Shown here: piece after piece, positions 9,603 to 21,499 of the stretch
Numbering within the stretch: position 1 is the stretch's first letter
How the letters are laid out: every line of letters starts with the position of its first letter
Origin: Lepidodermella squamata
Taxonomy: Eukaryota; Gastrotricha
DNA length: 64,000 nucleotides
Direction of reading: 5' to 3'
NCBI GenBank assembly: GCA_047495785.1
Contig: JBLDXI010000023.1
Location: 1,240,001 to 1,304,000, forward strand
Notes under the pieces: generated by a model
The model's input: only the letters and a program-made list of their open reading frames with translations
Database searches by the model: none
Told to the model about the DNA's origin: nothing
Program-made: the position numbers and the translations under genes

Positions 9603-11267
9603 TCACAGCCGTCGATCGCTTTTCGCGCTGCCTAGCGATTTGCCGTTAGCTGGCGCAGGAGACAAGGCTCGAACCGCGTCGCGATTATTCACCACTGTCT
9701 CGTCGTTCGTCGCCTGAATCGGAGAATTCGATTGCTCGAAAGCGACTGGCGTCGAATGCTGCGGCGTTGAACTGCGAGCAGCGCCACCTTGTTGAGCGGC
9801 AAAACGGGAGAAATTGTACGTGTCGTCCTCATCGTAGTTTTCACTTTGGACTGCCGGTTCGATCTGCAGTTATCAAATATTTAGAATAAATAAAAAAAAA
9901 TTAAAATTAAAAACTAAACAATTTACCGGTTTGTTTTCATCGCCTGCGCCGTAAAAATGCTCGTTAGCTTTTTTCACTGCACGTTGATGGCGCTCGCTAA
10001 AGCTGGTGGCCGCATCAAAAACGTAAGAGATCAGGCCTAAAGGATTTTTATCAGTTTGCATCTAAAAAAAAACAAAAAATGTAAATCAATATTATTTTTT
10101 ATTGCGAGCAACGCGAACGAACGATAAAAAAATGCGGAAAAGCCAATGACACACGTTGAAAACTGCAACAAAGGCGAAGATAGAATGCAGAAAAAAGCAG
10201 CAGGGATCAAATAGTAATTACAATTCCGATTTTACAATGCGATTATTGTACAGCGCACACCGCACACTCAGAAACTAATTACTCGTTTCACCCGTTTTTT
10301 TTCTGTTTGGCAACACTTTTTTGTTTAGGGTGAGTTCTTTCTGCTCTACCGGAGCGGGGCCGTTTTTCTTTGGGGTCATTTCTCGCCCTAATTGGCTCAA
10401 ATAAACAGTGCCATAATCGCGAATGTGCCATAATCGTTTGATGAGATTACAAAAAGGGCTCAGCACTTCAGCGAAGTAGTAGAAGTGAAGCAAGAAAATC
10501 CACCGAAGCATGATTGAGATGCGGTATTCGCCAATAACATTTTTGAGTTCGAAGCCTTGGCGCGTTCGGAGATAAATTCGGAACGAAAATTCAAGAAGAG
10601 CAAAAAAGCCCAAGGAAAAAAGGTAACGTTTGCGGCGAAATAAAGTTAGCGCAATAGTGTAAAAAATAAAAAAATGAGCATCGGTATCGATAAAACGAGG
10701 ATTCCAGCTCAGTGATATGCAGAAACTGAGAAGTTATAGCGCAAAAGAGAGTAGAATTTTTTATCGATAGCATGATATCGAAAAGAAAGCCATCGATAGG
10801 AAAGCAATCAACTGCCGCATCGTATACATTTTGTGAAAAGCTAGTGTGAAAAGCGGTGAAGCATCTTCTTTGAAGAAGAATAGAAAAGAGCAAATGTCTT
10901 TAGATTCTCCTAAATACAGCCCATATTGAAGCAGTTCTACAGGGTCAAGAAACCTTTTCAGGCAAAGTACTTGTGAAACGGTCTCGTGCGGTTGCGCGGA
11001 TGAGCAATTGTCAACTTTTGAAGAATTTTCAGCAGACAACCAGCAGCGCAAGGCGGCGTGGGCGAGATTTTGCCAGGCACCCAGTTGATAATTATTGCAG
11101 CTTTTCTGAGCAGTTTCCAGCCAGTTGTTGAAGCAGTCACTGTTCCTGGCCTTCATCTGCTCGAGGTAGTACCGGCCGGCCATCACTTGAGTAGGTGCGA
11201 TTTCTTCTATCTCCAGGCAGCACGAGGTCGCGAGAAGGAGATAGGCGACTACGATTGACGCGAACAT
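9603..11267 (-). CDS. KAR5/Brambleberry/GEX1-like nuclear-fusion membrane protein
   Basis: Four-exon minus-strand model: 11267-10828, 10725-10350, 10061-9927 and 9863-9603. All junctions are GT-AG and in phase, giving 403 aa. Residues 1-20 are a signal peptide (MFASIVVAYLLLATSCC). Residues ~40-130 match the Cys-rich KAR5/Tht1/Brambleberry head: an aromatic/Trp helix, NSDCFNNWLETAQKSC, ALRCWL, CSS, CLKRFLDPVELLQYGLYL and KDICSFLF. Residues ~150-235 contain several hydrophobic segments (HFFIFYTIALTLF, LFSLGFFALLEFSF, IMLRWIFLLHFYYFA) as in the membrane region of the family. The tail is acidic and Ser-rich. In other eukaryotes this family acts at the nuclear envelope in nuclear fusion after mating or fertilisation and in zygotic micronuclei. 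The coiled-coil between head and membrane part, usual in the family, is very short here. The last two exons are less certain than the first two. Confidence 0.65.
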
Positions 11268-11596
11268 AATTCAAACCCTCGTGAATTTCAAATTTGGATT
11301 TCTTGTTTGAATGTTTCAGTTTCACTCCTGTTACTTATCGTCACATTCCGAAATAATTCATGCCTATTGAGCTGAATCGTTTTAGTGTTCCGGATTTTTG
11401 TTATCTCCAGGCACGTTGCAAGTCGAGCGCGCGAAATTCCCGCCGCGCACTCGCGCGTGTAATTACACCTTGTCTTGTGCTGGTACCGCGCGCGCAAGTT
11501 CCGCCCGGTAATTACAGCGCGCGCCTAATTTTAGGGCGCACTTTCGCAAATTTCACCGTACCAGAAAAAGCCGAGCATGCTGCCGCGGTCACACGA

Positions 11597-11670
11597 CGAG
11601 CCGAGACAAGGCGACGCAGCAGTGAATCGAGCCGAGACAGGGCGACGCAGCAGTGAATCGAGCCGAGACG
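11597..11670. repeat. 31-bp tandem repeat, 2.4 copies
   Basis: CGAGCCGAGACA-GGCGACGCAGCAGTGAAT is repeated at 11597-11627 and 11628-11658, differing by one base, followed by a partial third unit. It lies just upstream of the plus-strand gene at 11704 and could be part of its leader. Confidence 0.8.
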
Positions 11671-11703
11671 CCGGCGACATCTGAGGGCAATATGATCTTT
11701 ATA

Positions 11704-12503
11704 ATGATGAAAAGGAAGGGAAAATTTCTCATTTTTGCAAGTTTACTCCAAGTTTTAGCGAAATGTTTGAATACGACCTAGAATACTCTGACCAGGGCGT
11801 GGTGCCAGCTTCGTATACGCTATACGTATACGTATACGTCGCCTTCGACAACTACGCTGTTCAGCCGCGAAACAGCCACAAATACGACTACGACAACGAC
11901 TACTCCAACTACCGACGCGCCTCCAACTACCGATGACTATTTCGTTGTCATCGCTCTCGCCTCTGGTTTCGGTGCGGGCAGTGCGTTTCTGCTGTGGACC
12001 GTCGCGTTGGCCATCTTTTGTCTCCTTGTGCTAATCCGGCGTCGTGTTCCAGCGAGGCCGTACTACAACGCCAATCGTTGCGGGGGTGCCGGAAACGAAG
12101 ATGGTCATGCGCCCGCAGCTGCACCCGATGCGCCCGCGCCTGCGCCTGACGTTGAGCGACCGGCATTGCCGCCGCCCCCACATCGGCCACCGACGCCTCT
12201 GCTGGTTTTCATCGATGAGGTAACGTGATTGCCGCGTGGAAATCGGTAGTAAGAATAACATCTTTATCATTCTAGGTTGCTGACGAACCTCAGGCTGCTC
12301 CTATCTCGCCTTTTCGACCCCCGACACCTCAAGCGCAAGTCGTCGAACTTCCCGATGCCGAGCTTCCTGCTGTTGCGCCGATCCGTCCTGCCACGCCGCC
12401 GCCGTTGTTCGTCTTCCGTGGCCTAGCCGAGCCGAACCAGCAACCGAATCAACCAGCAAACCAGCCGAAGCGTGGGCGCGGTCGCCCGCGCAGAAACGTT
12501 TGA
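11704..12503 (+). CDS. Thr-rich stem, single-pass membrane protein with Pro-rich tail
   Basis: Three-exon model: 11704-11751, 11809-12219 and 12276-12503, 228 aa. The start is ATG 11704 (a second ATG follows at once), giving a signal peptide MMKRKGKFLIFASLLQ. Without the proposed 57-base first intron the same frame is stopped by one TAG near 11781, which is why I infer that intron. After the junction comes a Thr-rich stalk (TNTTTTTTTPTTDAPPTTDD), one membrane segment (FVVIALASGFGAG...AIFCLLVLI) and an RRR stop-transfer. The cytoplasmic tail is Pro/Ala-rich and ends KRGRGRPRRNV, an AT-hook-like basic motif. The second intron (GTAACG...TTCTAG) is well supported and keeps phase. I recognise no family. 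The layout suits an O-glycosylated cell-surface protein. Confidence 0.5.
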
Positions 12504-12547
12504 ATTCTATTTCGCTGTTTTCTATCCATTGATGAGCATTGAGCATT

Positions 12548-13648
12548 GATTTCATCGGCGTAAGTTGTAAGTTGCTTAAAGTTTATGAGAGAGGTAAAAT
12601 TAATTCCAATCATTCAAGGTGTCGAACTATCTAAGTTCTCTCAAGCTGACTACGGAACGATCAAGATTTCCGAATTTCTTCGGTCTCGGCGAGAGGGCGG
12701 ATTATTTCTGCGCCAGGGCGCCAAGTCGAAACTACCCCCGAGGGGCGAAATATCTGTGATTGAAGTTAAAGAGTCCCTTTTGATCAGAGAGGCCGATGTC
12801 GCTCTGAAGACAATCGCCGGCTTTCTTATTTTGGTCAATATAGGTAATATGGCCGCGTATCGAGGGCATAAAATCAGGATGATGGGAATCTTCGGGAATA
12901 TCATCATGGTCAGCCATGCTTTTCTTATACCTTCAAGATGGTCGGAGGACATTGGAAAATACTTCTCAGCCATGATTTTTCTTGTAATTTCAGGTTTTTC
13001 GACTACATGAGTACTGGTTTGACCTGGAAAGTCTTGAAGTTAAACTCCGGGATTTCAGCGTGACGACATTTGGCGTTCAATATTTTGACCTCCGACTGTT
13101 AAAGGTTGATTACCATAGGTTTGTTCAAAACCTGACCTCAAAGCACATTTTCATGGCCTTGATATTCTCATTAGTTGAGGCGTTTTTTACAGCTATCCTT
13201 CTGGGTTTTAATCCAATATCGACACGAGACGCCGTAGCACACATCGATTTCATATCTGAAGACGATGTGTTGAGGCGAACCATTCGTAACGAAGCCTCTG
13301 TTCTTGATTCTCTCACAACTTCGAACAGTGGGAGGGTTTTGCCGGCCATTATAAAATCCATTGCTGCTGATTGTCATCAGATCGCTCGTGTTGGCTAAGC
13401 ATATAGTGCAGAGAGGCCGCTATGCCAACAAGCCGCTTGCCGTCAGCATAATGGCTTCTTCGAGCTTGATTGTCGCCGGGATTTTTGTTGGCATAACCCA
13501 GGCTGCTAACGGTCGAAGACTCATGCTAACAATGTCCATAGTTGTGTTCTGCCTGGGCTCGATTAGCACTGCTGCTTTCGCCGCTGGACTTCGGTGCAAG
13601 AAGTCACGCAAGCCTAAATATAGATTGTCGATGATTGTCCCGAAGTAA
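12548..13648 (+). pseudogene. GABA-B-like receptor pseudogene, internally deleted
   Basis: This aligns with the intact receptor at 17509-19880 from the end of exon 1 (GGCGTAAG donor at ~12555) through the last codons. After about 105 bases of exon 2 (SLKLTT-like start, GERADYF-like block) the alignment jumps to LTKSKLPPRGEISVIEVK. About 880 bases encoding most of the ligand-binding lobe are therefore missing. The membrane region is then recognisable but in shifted frames: to FLVISGFSTT at 13010, from KHIFMALIFSLVEAFFTA at ~13140, and in a third frame from ~13370 (NKPLAV to the stop). The first-exon remnant at 2094-2443 is a possible missing part, about 10 kb upstream. Confidence 0.9.
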
Positions 13649-14279
13649 TAACTACTTAAAGCCTTCGAAATTAACAGACTTTCGCAAACTTGTTGAACTA
13701 CTGACAATTTTTGCGGCCGGAAACGCTAGGTTAATAGCAGAGGTTTTAGATTTAATTTGAGATTAAAATTAAATGGTGACGTATAATTTTTTGATTCCCC
13801 ACTTCCAACGCAAGCTTCGAAAATCGATAATTCAGGCTTTCATTGTAGCACGCATTGGGTGTTGACATCACGCTCCAATTCGCCCAAAATGCCCACGATC
13901 ACGGACTACAAATTTGTTTATGTCAATGTAATTGAAAGTGTATTCGATAATTCCAGCAATTACCGGCTACAACGGTAACGTAGATAGAAACCTTTGTGAA
14001 AATCGCTCAGCAATAATAGTGCTAGTTGTCTGTCCCAATGTAATATATGGTGTTGCTAAACTTGTTTTCGGAGCAGTTTACAAGAAATATTTATAAAAAA
14101 TGACATCAATTAAAAACGCTGGCTAGTCATTCACTGCGCAGCAGTTTTTCAATAATAAATTCGTACTATTGCCAGCGTTTTATTAACGCCAACGACCGTG
14201 CGGACTTGCTTAGGTAAAGCTGAATAATCTATAATCAGCAACATAAGAGACAATCACACAAACCGTCGCGATTTCCGAT
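13649..14279. other. Spacer
   Basis: No gene is seen between the receptor pseudogene and the channel gene. It presumably contains the channel's promoter. I see no clear TATA box at a sensible distance. Confidence 0.4.
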
Positions 14280-16643
14280 ATGCTGTTCCACTTGATAGTC
14301 CTGTTCGCCCTAGCGCTAGAAACCGTGGCTGCTACCTCGGATCCAGCTCCGAATACCGTTCTGATGAGCCTGCCATCGTTCTACAACACTTCATATCTTT
14401 CAGGGCTGTCATTTGATACTGTCAATTCAAGCGTGACTGCTAATACCGGCGGAATTTCGACTTCCTCAGGCGTTTCGTTGAATCTAGGATCTGGTTATCA
14501 GCTGACAGCTATGAGCCTTGTCGGGAATGGGTTAAATCTTGGAGGACTCCTTTACTGCTCCGGAACACTCAGTCTAAATCAAGCCATCCCAGCTGACGTA
14601 GCCGAGTTTCGAATTGAATACGACGACGTGTCTAACTATGATACAACCGCGACCAATGCTTGGCTTGGCGTTTTCTTGTCGACTACAACGGTTGGATTTG
14701 GTAAGTAAAACTCCGCATCAGAAGACATAAGCAACATTGTTTCACAGGGAATCAAGTCTCTGGCTGCAATGTCGGCTTCAATTCTATGAAAGGATTAGCA
14801 ATCTTTCAACGAATACAACCAGGGTCGCAGGCTTATGTTGCATCGGTTCCGGGAGGAATGGCTTCTTCTCCGAGTGTTAACATACCCGGAACACCTTCAG
14901 CCACATCAAGTGCCGCTTGTGGGGCAAACGTATTTACTGGGACCAGTACGAGCTTCAGAATGGTTGTGCAATTCTACAACGATGTGATTTCGGTAAGGCG
15001 AAATTCCACTCTGAAAAGAGCTAATCGTCTAATCTTTTGCATTCCTAGGCTGCAATATCTCCAAGTGGCGTAAATGCTCCTGGAACTTGCTTCAGCAACA
15101 TCCCTGTCCCAGGCTTGCGGGCTTTGATCGCTTCTGGGAACCTGAAGGTTAGCATAACAGCCCTTGGGAGCGCCGATGGCGATGTCTTGCTGAACAAGTT
15201 TTATCTGTTCAAAATCGGATGTGGGTACAGCAGTTGTTACACATCATCATCTTCATCGCCTACATCTTCCTTGACTAGCAGAACAACCCTGACAACGGAA
15301 GTTTCAGAAACCACGAACTTAGCTGCTAGTTTAACTTCACCGGTCACTTCAACAGAGAATCCAACAGCGAGTTCGACATTGGAATTATCATTGGCCACTT
15401 CAGATTCCACGAGCACCAGTCTTGAAAGTCCGAAAATTGATTCTACTCCGCTGAATTCGGAATCGTCAGTCCTTTCAACATCCTCTGCTGCCCTAGCAAC
15501 AAGCCCATTCAGGCAAAGTAGTTCGGCAACCCCTCGCATTTCTACAACCGCGGACCAAATTGAGGGATCCAGCGAAAACACATGGTTTCCAATACCAGAG
15601 GTGGTCAATGGGAACATTTACCCGCTGGTGAATTTCGAAGACCTCCTCCCCTGCGTCTACATCCACCCAAATGTGATGGCCCCTGCTCCTGAAACTGAAA
15701 TATACGCGACCTTCAGCACGGAAAAATTGATCGGGATAGACGTGATGAAGCAGCAACTGTCGCTTCTTGCCTCTCTCCGTTTGCAGTGGGTCGTTCGCAC
15801 CTGCGATTGCAACTCGACGGCTCCTCGTGCGGGCGAGGAAGAACGCGTGTTCACAGCCGAGGGTAATCGAGTTTGGAGGCCGAGTTTGATATCACCCAAC
15901 AGCTCAGACGACATTATCCTATCAAGTCTCGACTACTCAGACAGGACTGATATTGTCTACATACCAACTCGACCGAATCGAACTCTTTATTTCCACTGGG
16001 TCCGATTCGGTGTTATTCAAAGTCAGATTTCGTCTTCTTGATCGAACAGCCTCCTGAATTTCAAAAATTTGCTTCGCTAATCTTGAACGGCCGTGAGAAC
16101 CTAAGAAGTGACATGTGGCGGGTTTCCCATGCACATTCAGAGATTGGACTCACAACGTCTGTTATGCGGCAGAACAAGTCATCAAGCTTCATCGCTATCA
16201 AGCTTCGATTATATCGAAACCCGACTTATTACCTTATGAATATGTTGCCGCCTTGTCTCATAATAATGGCTCTTGTCTACGCTTCTTTCATTCTACCGCC
16301 TGATGACCCAAATCGAACGGCCTTCAGCGCGACCATTCTGCTTTCGCTAACGGTTGCTCAGTCCACTGCGGCCGCAAGTGTCCCAAAAACGTCTGAGCCG
16401 ATTTTGATGGGGCAGTACATCTTCTTGCTAAGTTGCATTACGGGTCTGATAACAGTCTACGATTGCTGTGTGTTAGCATGGTCTCAAGCCGACGAAATTG
16501 CGTCACAAATTGTTACTGAACCCTTCCTCCGCATTGTAAGAGGCATTAGGATGGTGAGAGCTATGGACCTGTCTACCCTTCTGTTTTCGATAGCGCTGTT
16601 CCTAGCAACTAATTTGTACGCTTATTTCGTCATAATATGCTAA
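14280..16643 (+). CDS. Chimeric pentameric ligand-gated channel with extra N-terminal domain
   Basis: Four exons, 14280-14700, 14748-14992, 15049-15999 and 16050-16643, give 736 aa; all introns are 47-56 bases and in phase. Residues 1-18 are a signal peptide. Residues ~20-285 form a Gly/Ser-rich, beta-strand-looking domain with paired Cys that I do not recognise. Residues ~286-400 are a Ser/Thr-rich mucin-like linker. Then comes a Cys-loop-receptor fold: EIYATFSTEKLIGIDVMKQQ, LRLQW, VWRPSL and FHW|PPEF, the last created by the third splice and matching the family's W-PPA-F motif. Next are a YLMNMLPPC pre-M1 motif, M1, an M2 with ATILLSLTVAQST, M3 and a C-terminal M4. M2 lacks the PAR motif of anion channels, so it is more like cation channels. 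The CxxxxxxFPFDxxxC loop is not visible; about 60 residues lie between PPEF and M1 where ~75-80 are usual. AATAAA follows at 16669. Confidence 0.75.
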
Positions 16644-17508
16644 TTGATATTTTTCCAGATAATTTTTGAATAAAAGGGACTGAGTAAAAATTAGTAATTG
16701 TAGTGTGCTCTTCAAAAAGTTCAGAGTGATAGTCAGTTAAAGCAGACTGAACTCGATTTATAATTCAGGCCCATGGAGACTCCCAATTACAAGTCCTTAT
16801 TTCCACCCAGCTAACTTTTTTTATTGCTCGTTGATGTGACAAACATATTTGTCCACTTGTAGACTTCCAAATGAATCCCAGCTGGGAACTGGATAGGATA
16901 ATCAATACATTTCCGTAAAAAAGCTCATGCCTTTCAATATCTATATGCATTTTTTGAACCCATAACTACGAGAACTCACCTGTACCCTTATTTACAGTGC
17001 ACGGTGATGAAAACGCATCGGAGCTTCGGAAAGTGAAAAATTCGAACAAAGTTGTGATAGAATCTCGATAGTATGCCCTTAGAAAAATAAAAGATGAAAT
17101 GTAATCAAAATAATTACAGCTCATATTAGGTAAGGAATTAAAAAAAGGAATCAGGTTGCCCAATTGACGAAGATCAGGAGTTTCTGAAAAAAAGAACTTT
17201 CCAGTCTTTCGCATATCGACATCTAAGCCAATTTATCTGCAAACAAATTATAGAATTTGAGCCTTTTACGGCGGAAGGGAAGATTTCAAAATTTTGACTT
17301 CGACTACACACTAATTTTGGATATTTTAACTTCCGCACTCATAGAAATGAGCTGAATGCAGTGTGTTATGCGCTTGCTCGCTTTCGAAACCGAGCGACCT
17401 CATATCTTCGATCGAGCGACAACGTTTCTTAACTTCCACGTGATATTGCTAATCAAATGAGGTCGCAGGTCTCCCGGCAAGCAACGCTTTAGTGTATGTA
17501 TTTTAAAG
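16644..17508. other. Spacer between channel and receptor genes
   Basis: It contains the channel's AATAAA at 16669-16674 and presumably the receptor promoter. No other gene is seen. Confidence 0.4.
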
Positions 17509-19880
17509 ATGATTGCAAAGATAGTAATCCTAGCCGTCGCGCTTCTTCCGCTAACTCAAGCTATAAAGCAAGTAATAACATCGAAAATGGACAATTCTAT
17601 GTCCTCGATTAGGCCAAAGATAAGTTTGCTCTTCGAAGTCGCTTACAGCGGCCCAATAGGCAGCGGAAATTTGGCTACTGAAGCAATTCAAATCGCCCTT
17701 GATCGACTACGTTCAATGCAGAACTGGCTACCGAATTACGACATCGAATTGGAGCTTATCGACGATCAAGGCAATGATGCTGTTTCTATTTACGACTTCA
17801 TCAAGCGGTTGTATTTTGATCTGGATTCGGAGGCTAGATTCCCTCTGATGGCTCTACACGAGGCTGCAACTCGACCTCAAGAATTGCAGGCTTTGATGCT
17901 CAAACCCCTGAATTATATTGGCGTAAATCAAAGAATTTTTACGGAATGAAATGATCTTTTTGAATTTAGGTGGCAAACTACATTAGCTCGCTCAAGCTGA
18001 CTACCGATCGCTTCAAATATTCCAATTTTTTCGGGCTTGGAGAGAGGGCTGATTACTTCAGCGCTGGAGTCGCTAGCTTTCTTCGAAAAATGAATTGGAA
18101 TACGGTTGGGATAGTCTCCGAAATCGACCCAACTTGGAATGTGTTCGACCCATGGTTTGTCCAATATTTCGAGGCTAACCATGTCAAAATTGCCCAGCTT
18201 TCGAAATTTTGGCTGGAGGATGCCCGGAACACAAATGATGCGTTCAACGAGCTCAAGTCCAGTAAAGCTCGCATCATTTTAGCTGCCACATGGGACAACG
18301 TTTATGCCAGCTGTTGGCTTCATCGATTCGGCCTCTTCGGACCTAATTTTGTCATAATTTTCGGAGCCTGGTTACAGTTTGATGAAAATTCTCCAATCCC
18401 GGAACATCTGCACTGGTGTAATCAATCATCAATTATTGAAGTTTTAAAGAGCTCTTTCCTTTACGTTGATCGAACTCTGGAAGATGTGTATGGAGTTAGT
18501 TCAACGAAAGATGTGACTGGTTTCTCTTCAAAAGAACTTGAGAAAGAAATGAGCTTAAGATTCAATGAATATCAAACTTCCCCAGTTCCTTACCCATTTT
18601 ATGAGCGAACCCTTTTCATGGGGCTCATTCTCAACCATACAGAGGCAATTCTTAGCATAAGAGGCCAAACTCTCTCGAATTGGACGACAAACAAGGCCTT
18701 GTTTCAGCAAAATGGATCGAAAATCGTTTCTGTAATGAAAGAGGCTGTGTTAAGGACTGAATTCACTGGTTTGAAAGGAATTTACAGATTCGATCCTAGT
18801 ACTATGCTTTCAGTGGGAGGTCAGCCAATTGCGTTTTCTCAGATTAGATTCGAGAATAACCAATCCGTTCAATGCGTTGGGGCAAACTATCTATCCTGGT
18901 TGAATGATTCTATTGTTATGAAGGCTGACTGCCCCTTTGTCTGGCTAACCAAGTCGAAACTGCCTCCGAGGGGTGAAATTTCTGTTATCGAGGTTAAGCA
19001 ATCTCTTTTGACTAGTGAAGCTGATATAGCTCTCAAGACGATCGCCGGCATTCTCATTTTAGTCCATTTTTGCCTGTTTTTCACTAAAGGAGCCCAAACC
19101 ACTTATCTTAGGAGAGTGGGTTTATTCGGGAATATCCTCATGGTCAGTCACGTTTTTCTGATACCTTCAAGTTGGTCAGAGGATATTGGAAAATACTTCT
19201 CAGCCATGATTTTTCTGGTAATCTCAGGATTTTCAACAATTTGGATAGCGACCTTGTTTGGACTGGAAACTCTTCATACTCAGGCTCGAAGTGTGGCGAA
19301 ATTGTGTGTTCGATTTTCGGACCAGCAGCGAATAGCCGTTAAACTCCATTCAGTAGTCAAAAAATTGAGCTCAAAGCACATTTTCACTGCAACAGTGATT
19401 TTAGCTGCCATTCAGGCGATTTTTACTTCAATTTTGCTGGCCCTAAACCCAATCCGAAAGCTAAACGTTCTAGCTCAAGTCATTTCGATTCCTGACGAAG
19501 ATGTATTGCTGCGAATCATCCGAAATGAAGTCTCAGTTCTCGCTTCTCTAACAGCTTCGAATGGAGAGAAAATCATGATGTCCATCATTATGACTCCACT
19601 GATTTTGATAATCATTAGATCGGTGTACTTGGCGAAACAACGCGGCATGCATGGTAACAAGCCGCTGGCATTTTGCACGTTCTGCTCCGCCAGCGTCATT
19701 GTTGGCGGAATTCTGGTTGCTGTAACACAGGCCTCGAATGGCCGGAATCTCATGATTTCAGCATCATCAGTTGTTCTCTGTCTGAGTTTCATCAATGCTA
19801 TTACCTTTGCTGCCGGCTTACCAATGCGATGTTTTCGTCATATCAATAGGCGTCGGGTAGCTAGTTCTACGCCGAAATGA
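17509..19880 (+). CDS. GABA-B-like class C G-protein-coupled receptor
   Basis: Two exons, 17509-17922 and 17970-19880, joined in phase by a 47-base intron, give 774 aa. Residues 1-18 are a signal peptide (MIAKIVILAVALLPLTQA). Residues ~30-470 are a periplasmic-binding-protein-like ligand lobe of the ANF-receptor type, with GPIGSGN, ALDRLRS, LPNYDIELELIDDQGND, a NWNTVGIVSE strand and the GLKGIYRF block near its end. Seven hydrophobic segments follow, starting at IALKTIAGILILVHF, with LGIC-unlike loops and the LRRVGLFGNILMVSH and ASNGRNLMI blocks. The sequence is closest to metabotropic GABA receptor subunits, but it lacks the Cys-rich domain of glutamate receptors and ends in a short basic tail without the GABA-B coiled coil. 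It would act at the plasma membrane, coupling an amino-acid-type ligand to G proteins; the ligand is unknown. Two decayed paralogues lie upstream. AATAAA follows at 20077. Confidence 0.85.
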
Positions 19881-20275
19881 GATTGCTTAACAATCCGTCC
19901 TCGGATACAATAAGTTACCTTGGAATGAGCATTGAAGGTTCAGGGTCAGGATGTGCGAAAAAAGATAATCCGATTGATTCATGGATGAACCATCTCCAAT
20001 AATGATATTCTCTATCTATGATTCATTAGGTATCACTCCAAGCCTCCGAATCATTGAGTGTTACTTAGGACTGAGCAATAAAGGATTCGTGAGTGTGAAA
20101 AATTGGTGTGATAAAGGGTTGCACCTCTAAATCAAGCTTTCGTCAGAAAGTTAAGTACAGAAAGCCATCTCCGAAGTCTAAGTACAGACGCATACCAAGT
20201 TGGTAACTTCATCCTTCGAAATATAAAGAACGTTTAACATGCCCCAAGGCTGGAGTCAACTAAACTGAGTAACTA
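19881..20275. other. 3' flank of the receptor gene
   Basis: It includes AATAAA at 20077-20082 and a short direct repeat TAAGTACAGA (around 20150 and 20190). No gene is seen. Confidence 0.4.
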
Positions 20276-21497
20276 CAGGGTGTTCAAGAAATAATGGTTA
20301 GGCTATTTTTGGAATTGAACTTTGGCCAGACGACACGCGATTGATGACAGCGACCTATTTCCACTTTGATATCAAACCTTGACCTCGTCGTTTTACGTCT
20401 GCTTCTAGCATGTTTTTAATCGTGTGCCGGAGAAAGAAAAAACAAATGAAAAAAATGTAATTTTAATACTCAAAACGCAGTTTTCTGCCTGGATGGTTTT
20501 ACCCGTTTTACCAAGCATCAAAATTACCACTGGTGGTCCCCTCTGCCAAAAATAGCTGGTTAGTTGATAAGTGCGCCAATAATTATAGCGTGGGCGGGAT
20601 GTGGTGTAACTGGGTTAGAGGGCCATATTTCTCCGCTCGGTCTGTTTGAATATATTTACTGACGGCCAGGTCAAGCCTCGATTTTCGACCCGTGGAAAAC
20701 CCTAGCCTATCATACCTCGACACGGTAGAAAACCTACTGTTTTCATGCATGAACAGCCGCTCGTCGCATTCCCCGCCAATAGCAACCTGTTGTTTGTACC
20801 TTGTATTTAAAAGCCGAAAAAGAGACAAAAATCCAACTCAAGTAAGTCTCGTAAGCCGATGAGCGATAAAGTCTATGACAATTACTACTAAGAATTCCTC
20901 AGCCAAACCAGAAAATTGAAAGTTCACCACCCAATACTGATAAAAAGAAATATTCATGATCTTCCGGTCCTTTAAAATTTGTCATCCTATTCTCCGTTGA
21001 TTTACTTTTTCATATTTCAAATCTTATTTCATATGTTGAATTTAAAAATTGCGTGATTTGGGCAAATTTCAAGCAATGACAAATTTCCCGTTATCATGAA
21101 AAATAATTTTCTGCTATGACCTATGACAGCGCGACATTGGGAAAAATATCACGTTTCTTCTGGCCAATGTCCAACTCCAAAAATAGCTCAACAATTATTT
21201 ACCATTGAACTTTGAACCAGTGAACCAGTGAATTCCTGACAGGGCACGCGTTTGCTTGCTCGTCTTACTGAACTTACTAAACTTCAATTTTTCAGGTTTA
21301 AGGGTTTAAATACTTTGTCCCTAAAAATGACTGAATATTGGCGCGAAAGTATTGAGGAAAGACGCGTTTTGGAACTAGTTCAAAAACTCAAAGCACTCGC
21401 CGTCCAGTTTCTTTCAAAATTTGAAAATATTTATCGCGTGCTGTCTGGTTAAAGTTCATTCTATAATTAGATTAGATATTATTTCTTGAACACCCTG
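20276..21497. mobile_element. 1.22-kb mariner-type element without transposase
   Basis: It begins CAGGGTGTTCAAGAAATAAT and ends with the exact complement, flanked on both sides by TA. The inverted repeat continues, less perfectly, to about 75 bp (GAACTTT--CCAGAC--CACGCGAT in both arms). TA duplication and a CAGGGTG end point to Tc1/mariner. The interior holds only a 66-codon open frame at 21252-21452 with no DDE signature, so it is a non-autonomous or decayed copy. Confidence 0.8.
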
Positions 21498-21499
21498 TA

